Below, piece after piece: positions 1 through 8,608 of a stretch of 64,000 bases of DNA. Under the pieces are notes generated by a model that was not told the origin of the DNA, did not search any database, and was given only the letters and a program-made list of their open reading frames with translations. The position numbers and the translations under genes were made by a program. The DNA comes from Permianibacter sp046297695 (GTDB lineage Bacteria; Pseudomonadota; Gammaproteobacteria; Enterobacterales; Permianibacteraceae): contig JBKBHF010000009.1 in the NCBI GenBank assembly GCA_046297695.1, forward strand, positions 1 through 64,000, read 5' to 3'. Numbering within the stretch: the first letter of the stretch is position 1; each line of letters starts with the position of its first letter.

Positions 1-61
1 ACTCTTCCGAATACCGCGCCCGCTTGCTTACCACCTTCTTGCTCATGCCTGCTTCCTTCAT
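1..61 (-). CDS. IS3-family transposase OrfA, N-terminal fragment (runs off window)
   Basis: Only the first 20 codons are inside the window. They read MKEAGMSKKVVSKRARYSEE, and the K-R-x-R-Y-S-E-E pattern is typical of the start of the helix-turn-helix of IS3-family OrfA, the DNA-binding part of the transposase. An AGAGGTG ribosome-binding site lies about 5 bases before the ATG at 61. A second ATG at 46 is possible. The protein continues beyond position 1, so whether it is intact is unknown. Confidence 0.65.
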   Translation of the reverse strand, partial: MKEAGMSKKVVSKRARYSEE

Positions 62-121
62 GGTTCACCTCTGACCAAGTTACTCTCTTATCGAGGTGTC
101 CACATCTAGGGGGCAAGATCA
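1..121 (-). mobile_element. Terminal part of an IS3-family insertion sequence
   Basis: On the minus strand the segment begins at position 121 with a terminal sequence starting TGATCTTGCCCCC, which resembles the TG-started, C-rich ends of some IS3-family elements. It then holds a ribosome-binding site and the start of a transposase OrfA. The rest lies outside the window, so the other end and any target duplication cannot be seen. The end abuts the broken MAPEG gene exactly. The family call rests on the OrfA N-terminus and the end sequence. Confidence 0.75.
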
Positions 122-403
122 CACCCACGCCATCACCACATAGGACATATCCACCTTGGCCAGCACGAGCAGCAGCACGACCAGCAGGTAAAACAGCACC
201 GGCAGTTCCAACAGGTTCTGGAAGTGATCGGCCAGCGGATTGATGGGTTTGAAGACGTCGGCAGCGCCTTTGCGATCGGCGACGTTCTGCGGGTGGATGC
301 GCTCTTTCTGCAGATAACTCACGCGCAGATAGCCGAGCCGCAGCAGCACGGCAAAGGTGATGAACACCATCACCAGCAGGGGATACAAAATGGCCTGGGT
401 CAT
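119..403 (-). pseudogene. MAPEG-family membrane protein truncated by the IS element
   Basis: The 94-residue product carries a MAPEG signature: a first hydrophobic helix with R-x-G-Y-L-R, an R-I-H-P-x-x-V segment, an N-x-L-E-L-P-V-L-F-Y motif and a third hydrophobic helix ending near M-A-W. Intact bacterial members I know are about 130-140 residues and continue with the fourth helix after that A-W. Here the frame stops after A-W-V, and the stop TGA is the first three bases of the IS end. An AGGA box precedes the ATG. The protein probably lacks its last ~35-40 residues and is likely non-functional. Confidence 0.75.
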
Positions 404-460
404 GACTTCAATCCTTACTTCAATCTTTCAGAGATGTGCGCAGGTTCGTGTCTGGGGAGA

Positions 461-646
461 TTACGGCTGCTTGTCCTGGCTTTTGTCCACCGGCTTGCGC
501 AGGAAAAGATAGAGCGCCAGCACCAACGGGCCAGCCAGAGCCCCCATCAGGATGTACGGCAGGGGTTCTTTGCCGCGGCGCTTGGCCCACACGGCCATGA
601 CAATGGCGCCGATGATACCGAGTACGATGTAGATGCGAATGAGCAT
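461..646 (-). CDS. Small two-helix membrane protein, unknown function
   Basis: A 61-residue product with two hydrophobic segments (about residues 2-21 and 30-49), a basic loop K-R-R-G-K-E between them, and a charged tail. I do not recognise a family. It sits between the broken MAPEG gene and the aldehyde dehydrogenase on the same strand. Reality is supported by coherent membrane topology; a weak GGA box lies upstream of the ATG. It may be a small inner-membrane protein. Confidence 0.55.
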   Translation of the reverse strand: MLIRIYIVLGIIGAIVMAVWAKRRGKEPLPYILMGALAGPLVLALYLFLRKPVDKSQDKQP

Positions 647-770
647 GATGTGATTCCAATTGGGCCACGGCAGATGGCAGCGCTGGAAGAAAGAACCAGC
701 TACCGCCCTGCCCTCACGAACCGGACGAGCGCTGGCGCGGCGCCCTGCATTCTACGGCGAAGCCGGAAAA

Positions 771-806
771 ACAAAAGCCGCCCCGTTGCCGGGTGCGGCT
801 TTTTTA
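771..806 (-). terminator. Rho-independent terminator of the aldehyde dehydrogenase gene
   Basis: A GC-rich stem (GCCGC...GCGGC with a short loop) is flanked by A and T tracts, about 40 bp past the stop of the minus-strand dehydrogenase. The T tract on the minus strand fits that gene; the plus-strand T tract could also work in reverse. Confidence 0.75.
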
Positions 807-845
807 TCACGAAGGGTATAGAAGCCTGGTCAGGCTTGGCGTTGC

Positions 846-2348
846 TTACGGGTTCAAGTTGATCCAGGTGGCCTTCAACTCGGTGTACTTGTCGAGCGCG
901 TGCAGCGACTTGTCGCGGCCATTGCCCGATTGTTTGTAACCACCGAATGGCGTGGTGATGTCGCCGCCGTCGTAGCAGTTGACCCAGACCGAGCCAGCGC
1001 GAATGGCCTTGGCGGTTTTGTGGGCCTTGCTGATGTCGCGGGTCCACAGCGCCGCCGCCAACCCATAATGGGTGTCATTGGCGATGCGCACCGCCTCTTC
1101 GGCATCCTTGAAGCTCAGCACCGACAGCACCGGGCCGAAGATCTCCTCGCGAGCGATGGTGTGATGCGGCTCGACGCAGCTGTACACCGTCGACTCGACA
1201 AAGTAGCCCCCTGTTTCCTTAAGCGTTTGCTTGCCGCCGAGCAGCAGCTTGCAGCCTTCCTCGTTGGCTTTGTTGATGAAGCCGAGCACGGTTGCCAGTT
1301 GTTTGTCATCGACCAGCGCACCGACTTTGGTGGCGGGATCGAGCGGATCGCCCGGTTGCCAGCCTTTGGCTTTTTCCAGCACGCGCTGGACAAATTCATC
1401 GGCAATCGATTGCTCGACCAGCAAGCGCGAGCCGGCCGAGCACATTTCGCCCTGGTTGTAGAAAATGCCATAAGCAGCCGCTTCGGCGGCGGCGTCCATG
1501 TTCGGACAATCGGCGAAAATGATGTGCGGGCTTTTGCCGCCGCATTCGAGCCAGGCGCGCTTGAGGTTGCTCTGCCCCGCCATCTGCATGATCTGTTTGC
1601 CAACGCCGGTGGAGCCGGTGAACGCGATGCAATCGACATCCATGTGCAACGCCAGCGCTCTGCCGACGGTGTGGCCATAGCCCGGCAATACGTTCAGCAC
1701 GCCGGGCGGCAAGCCGGCTTCGAGCGCGAGTTCAGCCAAACGCAGCGCCGACAGTGGCGATTTTTCCGAGGGTTTCAGGACGACGCTGTTGCCGGCGGCA
1801 AGTGCCGGCCCGAGTTTCCAACTGGTCATCAGCAGCGGAAAATTCCACGGCACGATACAGGCGACCACGCCAACCGGTTCCCGCGTGGTCAAACCGATTT
1901 CATCTTCCCCGGTTGGCGACACTTCGTCGTAAATCTTGTCGATGGCTTCGCCGAACCAGCGTATGCAGTTGGCCGAACTGCGCACATCGACATTGAGCGA
2001 ATCGGTGATCGGCTTGCCCATGTCGAGCGTTTCGAGCAGCGCCAGCTCTTCCGCATGCTGCAGCATCAGCTCAGCCCAGCGCACCATAACTTGCTTGCGC
2101 TGACGCGGACTCTTACGGCTCCAGACGCCGGCTTCGAACGTGCGCCGCGCCACCTTGACCGCCGCCTCGGCATCGGGCGCATCGCATTCCGCGACCTGGG
2201 TCAATTCCCGGCCATTGAGCGGGCTGATGCTGGCAAAGGTCTTGCCGGACAGCGCGGCAGCGAACTTGCCGTCAATCAGGGCTTGGTTACGGAAGGACAG
2301 GGTGCGGGCTTTTTCTTGCCACTGCGCTTTGCTCAGGCTGTTGCTCAT
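846..2348 (-). CDS. NAD(P)+-dependent aldehyde dehydrogenase, PuuC-like
   Basis: A 500-residue class-I aldehyde dehydrogenase. The catalytic cysteine is in G-E-M-C-S-A-G (about residue 303), the general base Glu in L-E-C-G-G-K (about 268), and the cofactor-site P-W-N-F-P and F-T-G-S-T motifs are intact. The pattern is closest to gamma-glutamyl-gamma-aminobutyraldehyde / omega-aminoaldehyde dehydrogenases, which oxidise aminoaldehydes from polyamine breakdown. The start at 2348 (M-S-N-S-L-S-K) is preferred over 2441 because it has a GAGAAAAGG box and matches the family N-terminus. A PuuR-like regulator and an omega-amino acid transaminase nearby support the polyamine assignment; exact substrate is inference. 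Confidence 0.9.
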   Translation of the reverse strand: MSNSLSKAQWQEKARTLSFRNQALIDGKFAAALSGKTFASISPLNGRELTQVAECDAPDAEAAVKVARRTFEAGVWSRKSPRQRKQVMVRWAELMLQHAEELALLETLDMGKPITDSLNVDVRSSANCIRWFGEAIDKIYDEVSPTGEDEIGLTTREPVGVVACIVPWNFPLLMTSWKLGPALAAGNSVVLKPSEKSPLSALRLAELALEAGLPPGVLNVLPGYGHTVGRALALHMDVDCIAFTGSTGVGKQIMQMAGQSNLKRAWLECGGKSPHIIFADCPNMDAAAEAAAYGIFYNQGEMCSAGSRLLVEQSIADEFVQRVLEKAKGWQPGDPLDPATKVGALVDDKQLATVLGFINKANEEGCKLLLGGKQTLKETGGYFVESTVYSCVEPHHTIAREEIFGPVLSVLSFKDAEEAVRIANDTHYGLAAALWTRDISKAHKTAKAIRAGSVWVNCYDGGDITTPFGGYKQSGNGRDKSLHALDKYTELKATWINLNP

Positions 2349-2474
2349 GATGGCCTTTTCTCGTTTTGTACCGAACGGCATGCAAGCCATGTTCGGGCAG
2401 TCTCGGAAAACAGGCGTGAACAGCGTGACCAACAACAGCACACCGGAACGATTTCCGGCTAGTGATTCTCGATG

Positions 2475-2536
2475 GTGGGAGCGAGCGTGCTCGCGATGTC
2501 ATCCAACCAAACCATCGCGGGCAAGCCCGCTCCCAC
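2475..2536. repeat. REP-like inverted repeat
   Basis: GTGGGAGCGAGCGTGCTCGCGAT and, inverted, ATCGCGGGCAAGCCCGCTCCCAC surround a short centre. The arms resemble the Pseudomonas-type REP consensus with GTGGGAGCGGGC. It lies in the gap between the dehydrogenase and the regulator gene and codes for nothing obvious. Confidence 0.75.
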
Positions 2537-2555
2537 AACGATCACAAACAGGAAA

Positions 2556-3104
2556 TCAGAATGACGGCGGCGAGTTGGCCGACACTATCTCACACGGTTC
2601 ATCACCGACATTGCGGAAGCGGTGCGGGATCTTCGATTCGAAGTAATACGAGTCGCCGGGACCGAGCACGCGAACTTCATTACCCACGGTCAACTCGATC
2701 TGCCCCCGCACAATCACGCCGCCTTCTTCGCCTTCATGGGTGAGCATGTCGGCGCCGGTGTCAGTACCCGGTTCATACACTTCCCGCAGGATCGACATCT
2801 GACGGCCATGCCGGTCATAACCGACCAGCCGGTACGAGATGCCCTCCTTGCCCAAGTCCGGCAACTCACCGGCCTGGTAAAACGTTTTGTGCTGGTCGGT
2901 GACTTCGGCCGTGAAAAACTCGGCCAGCGAGATCGGAATACCGTCCAATACCTTTTTCAGCGAGGCGATGGACGGGCTGACGCGGTTCTGTTCAATCAGT
3001 GAAATCAGCCCGTTGGTGACCCCGGCCCGCTTGGCCAAGGCCCGCTGGGACAGATCATGCTTCTGGCGGACCGCCTTCAAACGCTCGCCGATATCCTCGC
3101 TCAT
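2556..3104 (-). CDS. XRE-family regulator with C-terminal cupin, PuuR-like
   Basis: A 182-residue protein. Residues ~8-65 form an XRE helix-turn-helix (L-S-Q-R-A-L-A-K-R-A-G-V-T, then S-L-I-E-Q-N-R-V-S-P-S). Residues ~100-180 form a cupin with H-E-G-E-E-G-G-V-I-V-R-G and a G-P-G-D-S-Y-Y-F-E-S motif. PuuR and relatives have this layout and repress polyamine catabolism genes, released by a small ligand bound in the cupin. The start at 3104 (M-S-E-D-I-G-E-R-L-K) fits the family; the longer frame to 3194 adds a non-conserved lead. It is divergent from the aminotransferase and downstream of nothing else, so it probably controls both flanking genes. Confidence 0.88.
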   Translation of the reverse strand: MSEDIGERLKAVRQKHDLSQRALAKRAGVTNGLISLIEQNRVSPSIASLKKVLDGIPISLAEFFTAEVTDQHKTFYQAGELPDLGKEGISYRLVGYDRHGRQMSILREVYEPGTDTGADMLTHEGEEGGVIVRGQIELTVGNEVRVLGPGDSYYFESKIPHRFRNVGDEPCEIVSANSPPSF

Positions 3105-3234
3105 GCTCTTCACAGCCCTCGTCAGTAACCACTGTTGCATTCCTGCTGTCCAAACCCGGCGGTTTAGCCGTCCGTGTTTAGTAACAACAGCCACTAAGGG
3201 ACCAGTCAGGGGCGAATATAGCCCAATTCCGGTC

Positions 3235-3264
3235 TTGTTGTTTAATTTTTTAATCGGGTAAGAT
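3235..3264 (+). promoter_or_regulatory. Candidate sigma-70 promoter of the aminotransferase gene
   Basis: TTGTTG (3235-3240) and TAAGAT (3259-3264) are separated by 18 bp, about 33 bp before the aminotransferase ATG. The region is AT-rich against a GC-rich background. The divergent regulator gene starts at 3104, so its operator is expected in this 192-bp gap, but I cannot define it. Confidence 0.45.
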
Positions 3265-3296
3265 GCCGGGCAGCTCGCCTGACCGGATACCTATAT

Positions 3297-4634
3297 ATGA
3301 GCCTCGACCACGCCGCATTGAACCCGAAGGACCGCGACCAGCTCGACGCCTTCTGGATGCCATTTACCGCCAACCGCCAGTTCAAGTCGGCACCGCGGCT
3401 GCTGAAAAGCGCCAAGGGCATGTATTACACCGACGTCGATGGCCGCCAGATCCTGGACGGCACCGCCGGCCTCTGGTGCTGCAACGCCGGCCACGGTCGC
3501 GACGCCATTACCAAGGCAGTCCAGCACCAGATCGAGGAGCTGGATTATGCCCCAACCTTCCAGATGGGGCATCCGCTGCCGTTTGAGTTTGCCAACCGGC
3601 TGCGGCCGCACCTGCCGGGCGACATGAGCCATGTCTTCTTCACCAACTCGGGCTCCGAATCGGTCGACACCGCGCTGAAAATCGCCCTCGCCTATCACCG
3701 CGTCCGTGGTGAAGGCGCGCGTCAGCGCCTCATCGGCCGCGAGAAGGGCTATCACGGTGTCGGCTTCGGCGGCATCTCGGTCGGTGGTCTGGTCAACAAC
3801 CGGAAATTTTTTGGCTCGCTGCTGAACGGCGTCGATCACCTGCCGCACACGCTGCTGAAAGCGAACAACTTTTCGCGCGGCCTGCCCAAGCACGGCGCCG
3901 AACTCGCCGACGAACTCGAACGCATCATTGCGCTGCACGATGCCAGCACCGTTGCCGCGGTCATTGTCGAGCCGATCTCCGGTTCGGCCGGCGTCATTCT
4001 GCCGCCCGAGGGTTATCTGAAGCGGCTGCGCGAGATCTGCGACAAGTACGGCATCCTGCTGATTTTCGACGAGGTGATCACCGGCTTTGGTCGCATCGGC
4101 CAACCGTTTGCCGCCCAGCGTTTCGGTGTGCAGCCGGACATCATCACCTGCGCCAAGGGCCTGACCAACGGCGCGATCCCGATGGGCGCCGTGCTGGTGC
4201 GCAAGCACATCCACGACACCTTCATGAATGGGCCGGAAGGCGCCATCGAACTTTTCCATGGCTACACTTACTCCGGTCACCCGGTTGCCTGCGCTGCCGG
4301 TATTGCCGCGATCGACATTTACGAAAAAGAAGGTCTGTTCAACAAGGCCATCGAGCTCGGTCAGTATTGGGAAGATGCCCTGCACAGCCTGCGTGATCTG
4401 CCGAACATTGCCGATATCCGCAACTATGGCCTGATCGGCGCCATCGAGCTGGAACCGATCGCCGGCAGCCCCGGCAAGCGCGCCTACAACGCGTTTGTGA
4501 ATGCCTTCCAGAAAGGTGCGCTGATCCGCGTCACCGGCGACATCATCGCGCTGAGCCCGCCACTGATCATCGAAAAGAAACATATCGATGATCTGTTCGG
4601 CATCATCCGGGATGTGTTGAAGCACAATATTTAA
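3297..4634 (+). CDS. Omega-amino acid (beta-alanine):pyruvate aminotransferase
   Basis: A 445-residue class-III, PLP-dependent aminotransferase. The Schiff-base lysine is in C-A-K-G-L-T-N-G (Lys ~287), the PLP-ring aspartate in I-F-D-E-V-I-T-G-F-G-R (Asp ~258), and N-S-G-S-E-S binds the phosphate. The N-terminal D-A-F-W-M-P-F-T-A-N-R-Q-F motif is typical of omega-amino acid:pyruvate transaminases such as BauA, which turn beta-alanine plus pyruvate into malonate semialdehyde plus alanine. The next gene, mmsA, would consume the semialdehyde, which strongly supports this role. It is cytosolic and probably regulated by the divergent XRE-cupin protein. Confidence 0.92.
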   Translation: MSLDHAALNPKDRDQLDAFWMPFTANRQFKSAPRLLKSAKGMYYTDVDGRQILDGTAGLWCCNAGHGRDAITKAVQHQIEELDYAPTFQMGHPLPFEFANRLRPHLPGDMSHVFFTNSGSESVDTALKIALAYHRVRGEGARQRLIGREKGYHGVGFGGISVGGLVNNRKFFGSLLNGVDHLPHTLLKANNFSRGLPKHGAELADELERIIALHDASTVAAVIVEPISGSAGVILPPEGYLKRLREICDKYGILLIFDEVITGFGRIGQPFAAQRFGVQPDIITCAKGLTNGAIPMGAVLVRKHIHDTFMNGPEGAIELFHGYTYSGHPVACAAGIAAIDIYEKEGLFNKAIELGQYWEDALHSLRDLPNIADIRNYGLIGAIELEPIAGSPGKRAYNAFVNAFQKGALIRVTGDIIALSPPLIIEKKHIDDLFGIIRDVLKHNI

Positions 4635-4638
4635 AAAG

Positions 4639-4722
4639 CTCGTCATCCCCGCGTAGGCGGGGATCCAGTTGTCGCTCAACTCTTGGGCATTTCTGGATTC
4701 CCGCCTACGCGGGAATGACGAG
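4639..4722. repeat. Interspersed palindromic repeat (CCCGCGTAGGCGGG type)
   Basis: Two inverted arms of about 30 bp (4639-4668 and 4693-4722) read CTCGTCATCCCCGCGTAGGC and its imperfect complement, separated by 24 bp. This is the widespread proteobacterial repeat whose arms contain GGCGGGAATCCAG-like sequence. It begins 4 bp after the aminotransferase stop and could form a strong hairpin in the message between this gene and mmsA. Confidence 0.85.
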
Positions 4723-4858
4723 ACAAGAGAACGCACAGGACGTGCGTCGTGAAACCGGGCTGGAGACAGTCGCCAGACTGTTACGGGGCACTCGTGTGGC
4801 TCCTGCCCAAGCTCTCCGATGAGAGAAAGCGAGTGTGCCCACATTCGAGGTTGATGAC

Positions 4859-6352
<1,494 letters not shown>

Positions 6353-6456
6353 ACCGCATTACGGCAAATTCGTTTTGTTCAAATGAATTTGCCGACAGTT
6401 GCGCTCGTGCCAAGCCAGCTGGCGACGGGAAGCAGCACCGGACAAATCCGGCGCAA

Positions 6457-6487
6457 ACAAAAAGGCCACCTTGCGGTGGCCTTTTGC
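6457..6487. terminator. Bidirectional terminator between mmsA and the lipoprotein gene
   Basis: AAAAAGGCCACC-TTGC-GGTGGCCTTTT forms a perfect stem with A and T flanks, between two convergent genes. It can end transcription from both sides. Confidence 0.85.
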
Positions 6488-6528
6488 TGTGAGCGCGGCT
6501 GAGTCAGCAGCCCATCACACCGAGAGGA

Positions 6529-6807
6529 TTACTCCTGGCTCGGAGCGGCTTCAGCCGGAGCAGCTTCAGCCGGAGCAGCTTCAGCCGGAGCAGCTTCAGC
6601 CGGAGCGGCTTCAGCCGGAGCGGCTTCAGCCGGAGCGGCTTCAGCCGCCGGGGCAGCTTCAACAGCCGGGGCAGCTTCAGCCGCCGGAGCAGCTTCAACA
6701 GCCGGGGCAGCTTCAGCAGCCGGAGCAGCTTCTTCAGCCGGTTGGTTGTTGCAAGCAGCCAGAGCAGCAACGGTAGCAGCCAGAGCGAGAATCTTCAGGG
6801 AGTTCAT
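6529..6807 (-). CDS. Small Ala/Pro/Glu-repeat lipoprotein
   Basis: A 92-residue protein with a lipoprotein signal (M-N-S-L-K-I-L-A-L-A-A-T-V-A-A-L-A-A-C, lipobox L-A-A-C, mature Cys at about 19). The rest is low-complexity: about five 6-residue units of A-A-P-A-(A/V)-E, then six or seven 5-residue units of A-A-P-A-E, ending S-Q-E. It is likely a flexible, acidic, surface or periplasmic tether. No domain or known function can be assigned. The DNA is a minisatellite, so length should vary between strains. A terminator lies just past its stop. Confidence 0.8.
   Translation of the reverse strand: MNSLKILALAATVAALAACNNQPAEEAAPAAEAAPAVEAAPAAEAAPAVEAAPAAEAAPAEAAPAEAAPAEAAPAEAAPAEAAPAEAAPSQE
6539..6735. 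repeat. 15-bp tandem repeat (minisatellite) inside the lipoprotein gene
   Basis: The 15-mer CCGGAGC(A/G)GCTTCAG repeats in tandem at least six times from about 6539, then passes into longer mixed units containing CCGGGGCAGCTTCAACAG. Because 15 bp is five codons, gain or loss of units keeps the reading frame. Confidence 0.9.
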
Positions 6808-6958
6808 GGTTTTTGCCTCGAGTAATTTGGTGCCACAAAGGGAAAGGGTGTAGCGCGCGAAATAGTACTAGTCGGTCAAGCGTAAAAACAACCGGCAACG
6901 CAATTATTTTTTACATTTCTGCGCCGCCACCATCGCAATCTGATGAATTCCTGCGAAA

Positions 6959-7597
6959 TCAGCGAGGTATTTCGCCTGCTGCAGCGCCTTGCTGTGCCAA
7001 ACCGGCCTTCAGGATCGGTTGAGCGCCGACACCACAACCGATCACGGTACGCATCGCCGTCTCGACGGAAATCCCCTCCACGATCTGCACGCGATTCGCC
7101 GGCACATGGAACATCAGGCCACTGGTGGGGTTGGGGCCGGTCGGGACAAACACGGTGTAGTAACCGTGTTCATGCTCTGCGGTGACAAACGCAGTAGTCG
7201 CCACCTCGTCACCGAACAGGCGCACCAGGGCCACCTTCGAGAACGGACTGGGGCGGTCAGTGCCAACAAACTGGCTCACCGTCTCCTTGACCAGCTTGTA
7301 GAACGGCAGATTCTTGAACAGGCCGGCCTCAATCAGCTCCAGCAGATAGCCGCCGATACGGGTCCGAACGACCAGTCCAATAATAAATAAAATCAATAAA
7401 ATCAATGCGATAACAATAAAGTCTGCCAGCCAGGGGCCCAAGCCTGACCATTCGACGACATAGGCTGTCATCGGCTGAATCATGTCGGTGGTGGCCACAT
7501 ACAGCCAGCGCAGGAACATCAGCACAATCGTGATCGGCAGCATCACTGCGACGCCGACCAGCAGGTTGTTGCGAAGCACCGTCAATTTGGGATTCAT
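6959..7597 (-). CDS. DUF502 family inner-membrane protein
   Basis: A 212-residue protein with two long hydrophobic helices (about 12-35 and 55-80), followed by the DUF502 core: L-P-F-Y-K-L-V-K-E-T-V, a P-F-x-K-V-A-L-V-R segment, and T-G-P-N-P-T-S-G-L-M-F-H-V-P. Members are widespread in bacteria; a general biochemical role is not established. Length is typical of the family. It is a single gene with no clear operon partner; the next genes downstream on this strand are the lipoprotein and then convergent mmsA. Confidence 0.9.
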   Translation of the reverse strand: MNPKLTVLRNNLLVGVAVMLPITIVLMFLRWLYVATTDMIQPMTAYVVEWSGLGPWLADFIVIALILLILFIIGLVVRTRIGGYLLELIEAGLFKNLPFYKLVKETVSQFVGTDRPSPFSKVALVRLFGDEVATTAFVTAEHEHGYYTVFVPTGPNPTSGLMFHVPANRVQIVEGISVETAMRTVIGCGVGAQPILKAGLAQQGAAAGEIPR

Positions 7598-8020
7598 CGT
7601 AGCCAGGGGAAAGCAACCAGGTTCGGGCGCGCCACTATAGCAAACCCTGCCGCCGCGCTGAGGCCATCCGGCCGGGCAAACAGAAAAGGGGGTGGCCCCT
7701 GGACCACCCCCTCTTGCTGTGCGACAGCGCCCATTCCCTCAGGCGTTCAGGCTCCCTGCCCGCTTCCCTGCACGGCATCCTGCCATTTGCTTCCGTTGTG
7801 AACGTCCTGTCCACGGGCGCCAGTGTACGAGCCTTCCGCCTTGCCAAACGCCTGCGCTCGCTCCACCCACCTCGGTCAAGCATTCAACAAATGAAAATAT
7901 CCCTTTTAAATCAGATAGATAGAGCCATTGCTCGGTGATACACTGCGGCGCAAACCGCCAGGTCGGCGCGCAGATCGGGTTAAACGCTCACACACTGCTG
8001 CGAAATCGGCGCCCCACCGA
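7598..8020. other. 423-bp non-coding gap between the DUF502 gene and the eCIS locus
   Basis: No convincing gene is seen. The gap holds one terminator-like hairpin (7683-7713) and an AT-rich stretch near 7885-7925. It probably contains the DUF502 promoter. Confidence 0.5.
7680..7716 (-). terminator. Terminator-like hairpin downstream of the eCIS operon
   Basis: On the minus strand GGGGGTGG-TCCAGGGG-CCACCCCC is followed by TTTTCTG. It lies about 305 bp beyond the immunity gene stop and is a candidate end of the eCIS transcript. Confidence 0.6.
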
Positions 8021-8596
8021 TCACTGGGCGTGCAGCTGGACCACCGAGTGATACTGATCGGCGAACAGTTGGTAGGTAAACGAAAGGTAAACCGGCATGG
8101 TCATCTGAGCCCACCGTTTCGGTGGCCACGAGCCCCCCAAGGCCAGCGCCGGCACCGGACACAATACTGCCGCCGCCGCCAGCGGCAGCTCGCTTTGCTC
8201 ACGCCAGGCCTGCCAAAGCACCGGCTGGAGAAAGGACGCAACAAACCCAGGTTCAGCGAAACGGAGTATGGCCTCTGAAAGACTCAAGTCAGAGGCCATC
8301 ACCTGACCGTGCTGGGTGTCAATCAACCAAACACTGTTGTCAGCCCACCATAGCAGGAAGCCGAACGCACTGCTCGCGATCAGTCGGGCGCCGGCCGGTA
8401 GATGGCGCTCCCAGCCACCATAATCAGCGCAAAGCTCGCGCTGTGAACACACCGAAACCCAGCCTTCCGCAAACCGGCCAGTGCCTGCCTCATGCTCGAA
8501 CCGCCGCAGTTCATCATTTGCGACCGCAAATGCTTGCAAGCCAGGCGCCGTCCCGGGCTCAGCTTGGCCAAATCGCGCCACAAACGATTCAAACAT
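8021..8596 (-). CDS. Candidate immunity protein, Tdi1/DUF1851-like
   Basis: A 191-residue cytosolic protein with no signal or membrane segment. The C-terminal half resembles DUF1851 (the C-terminal domain of Tdi1-type immunity proteins), most clearly at V-P-A-L-A-L-G-G (about residues 148-155) followed by a short helix. The N-terminal half could be the GAD-like part but is not diagnostic. It begins 12 bp after the stop of the Ntox15-type toxin gene, with GGGAG as ribosome-binding site. In Agrobacterium the Ntox15 DNase Tde1 is neutralised by Tdi1, which has GAD-like and DUF1851 domains, so gene order and domain evidence agree. The family match is from memory of motifs, not a search. Confidence 0.7.
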   Translation of the reverse strand: MFESFVARFGQAEPGTAPGLQAFAVANDELRRFEHEAGTGRFAEGWVSVCSQRELCADYGGWERHLPAGARLIASSAFGFLLWWADNSVWLIDTQHGQVMASDLSLSEAILRFAEPGFVASFLQPVLWQAWREQSELPLAAAAVLCPVPALALGGSWPPKRWAQMTMPVYLSFTYQLFADQYHSVVQLHAQ

Positions 8597-8608
8597 GAAC
8601 GACTCCCG

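Noticed and set aside
252..261. Reading the H-E-L-T-H motif (residue numbers) of the DUF4157 effector as proof of a protease toxin
   Set aside because: DUF4157 commonly carries this motif as an N-terminal cargo region; the toxic part is more likely the C-terminal HxxD domain.
900..2462. A 520-codon plus-strand frame opposite the aldehyde dehydrogenase
   Set aside because: A GC-rich antisense shadow; low-complexity, no motif, while the other strand has an intact dehydrogenase.
3291..4844. A 517-codon open frame on the minus strand opposite the aminotransferase
   Set aside because: It mirrors the codon use of a well-recognised plus-strand gene, and its end reads through the palindromic repeat; no own motif or ribosome-binding site.
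6539..6735. CRISPR-like array in the 15-bp repeats
   Set aside because: The units are contiguous without spacers and in frame within a coding gene.
7635..7938. Short frames on both strands in the gap between the DUF502 gene and the eCIS
   Set aside because: They overlap a terminator hairpin and are Arg/Pro/Ser-rich noise.
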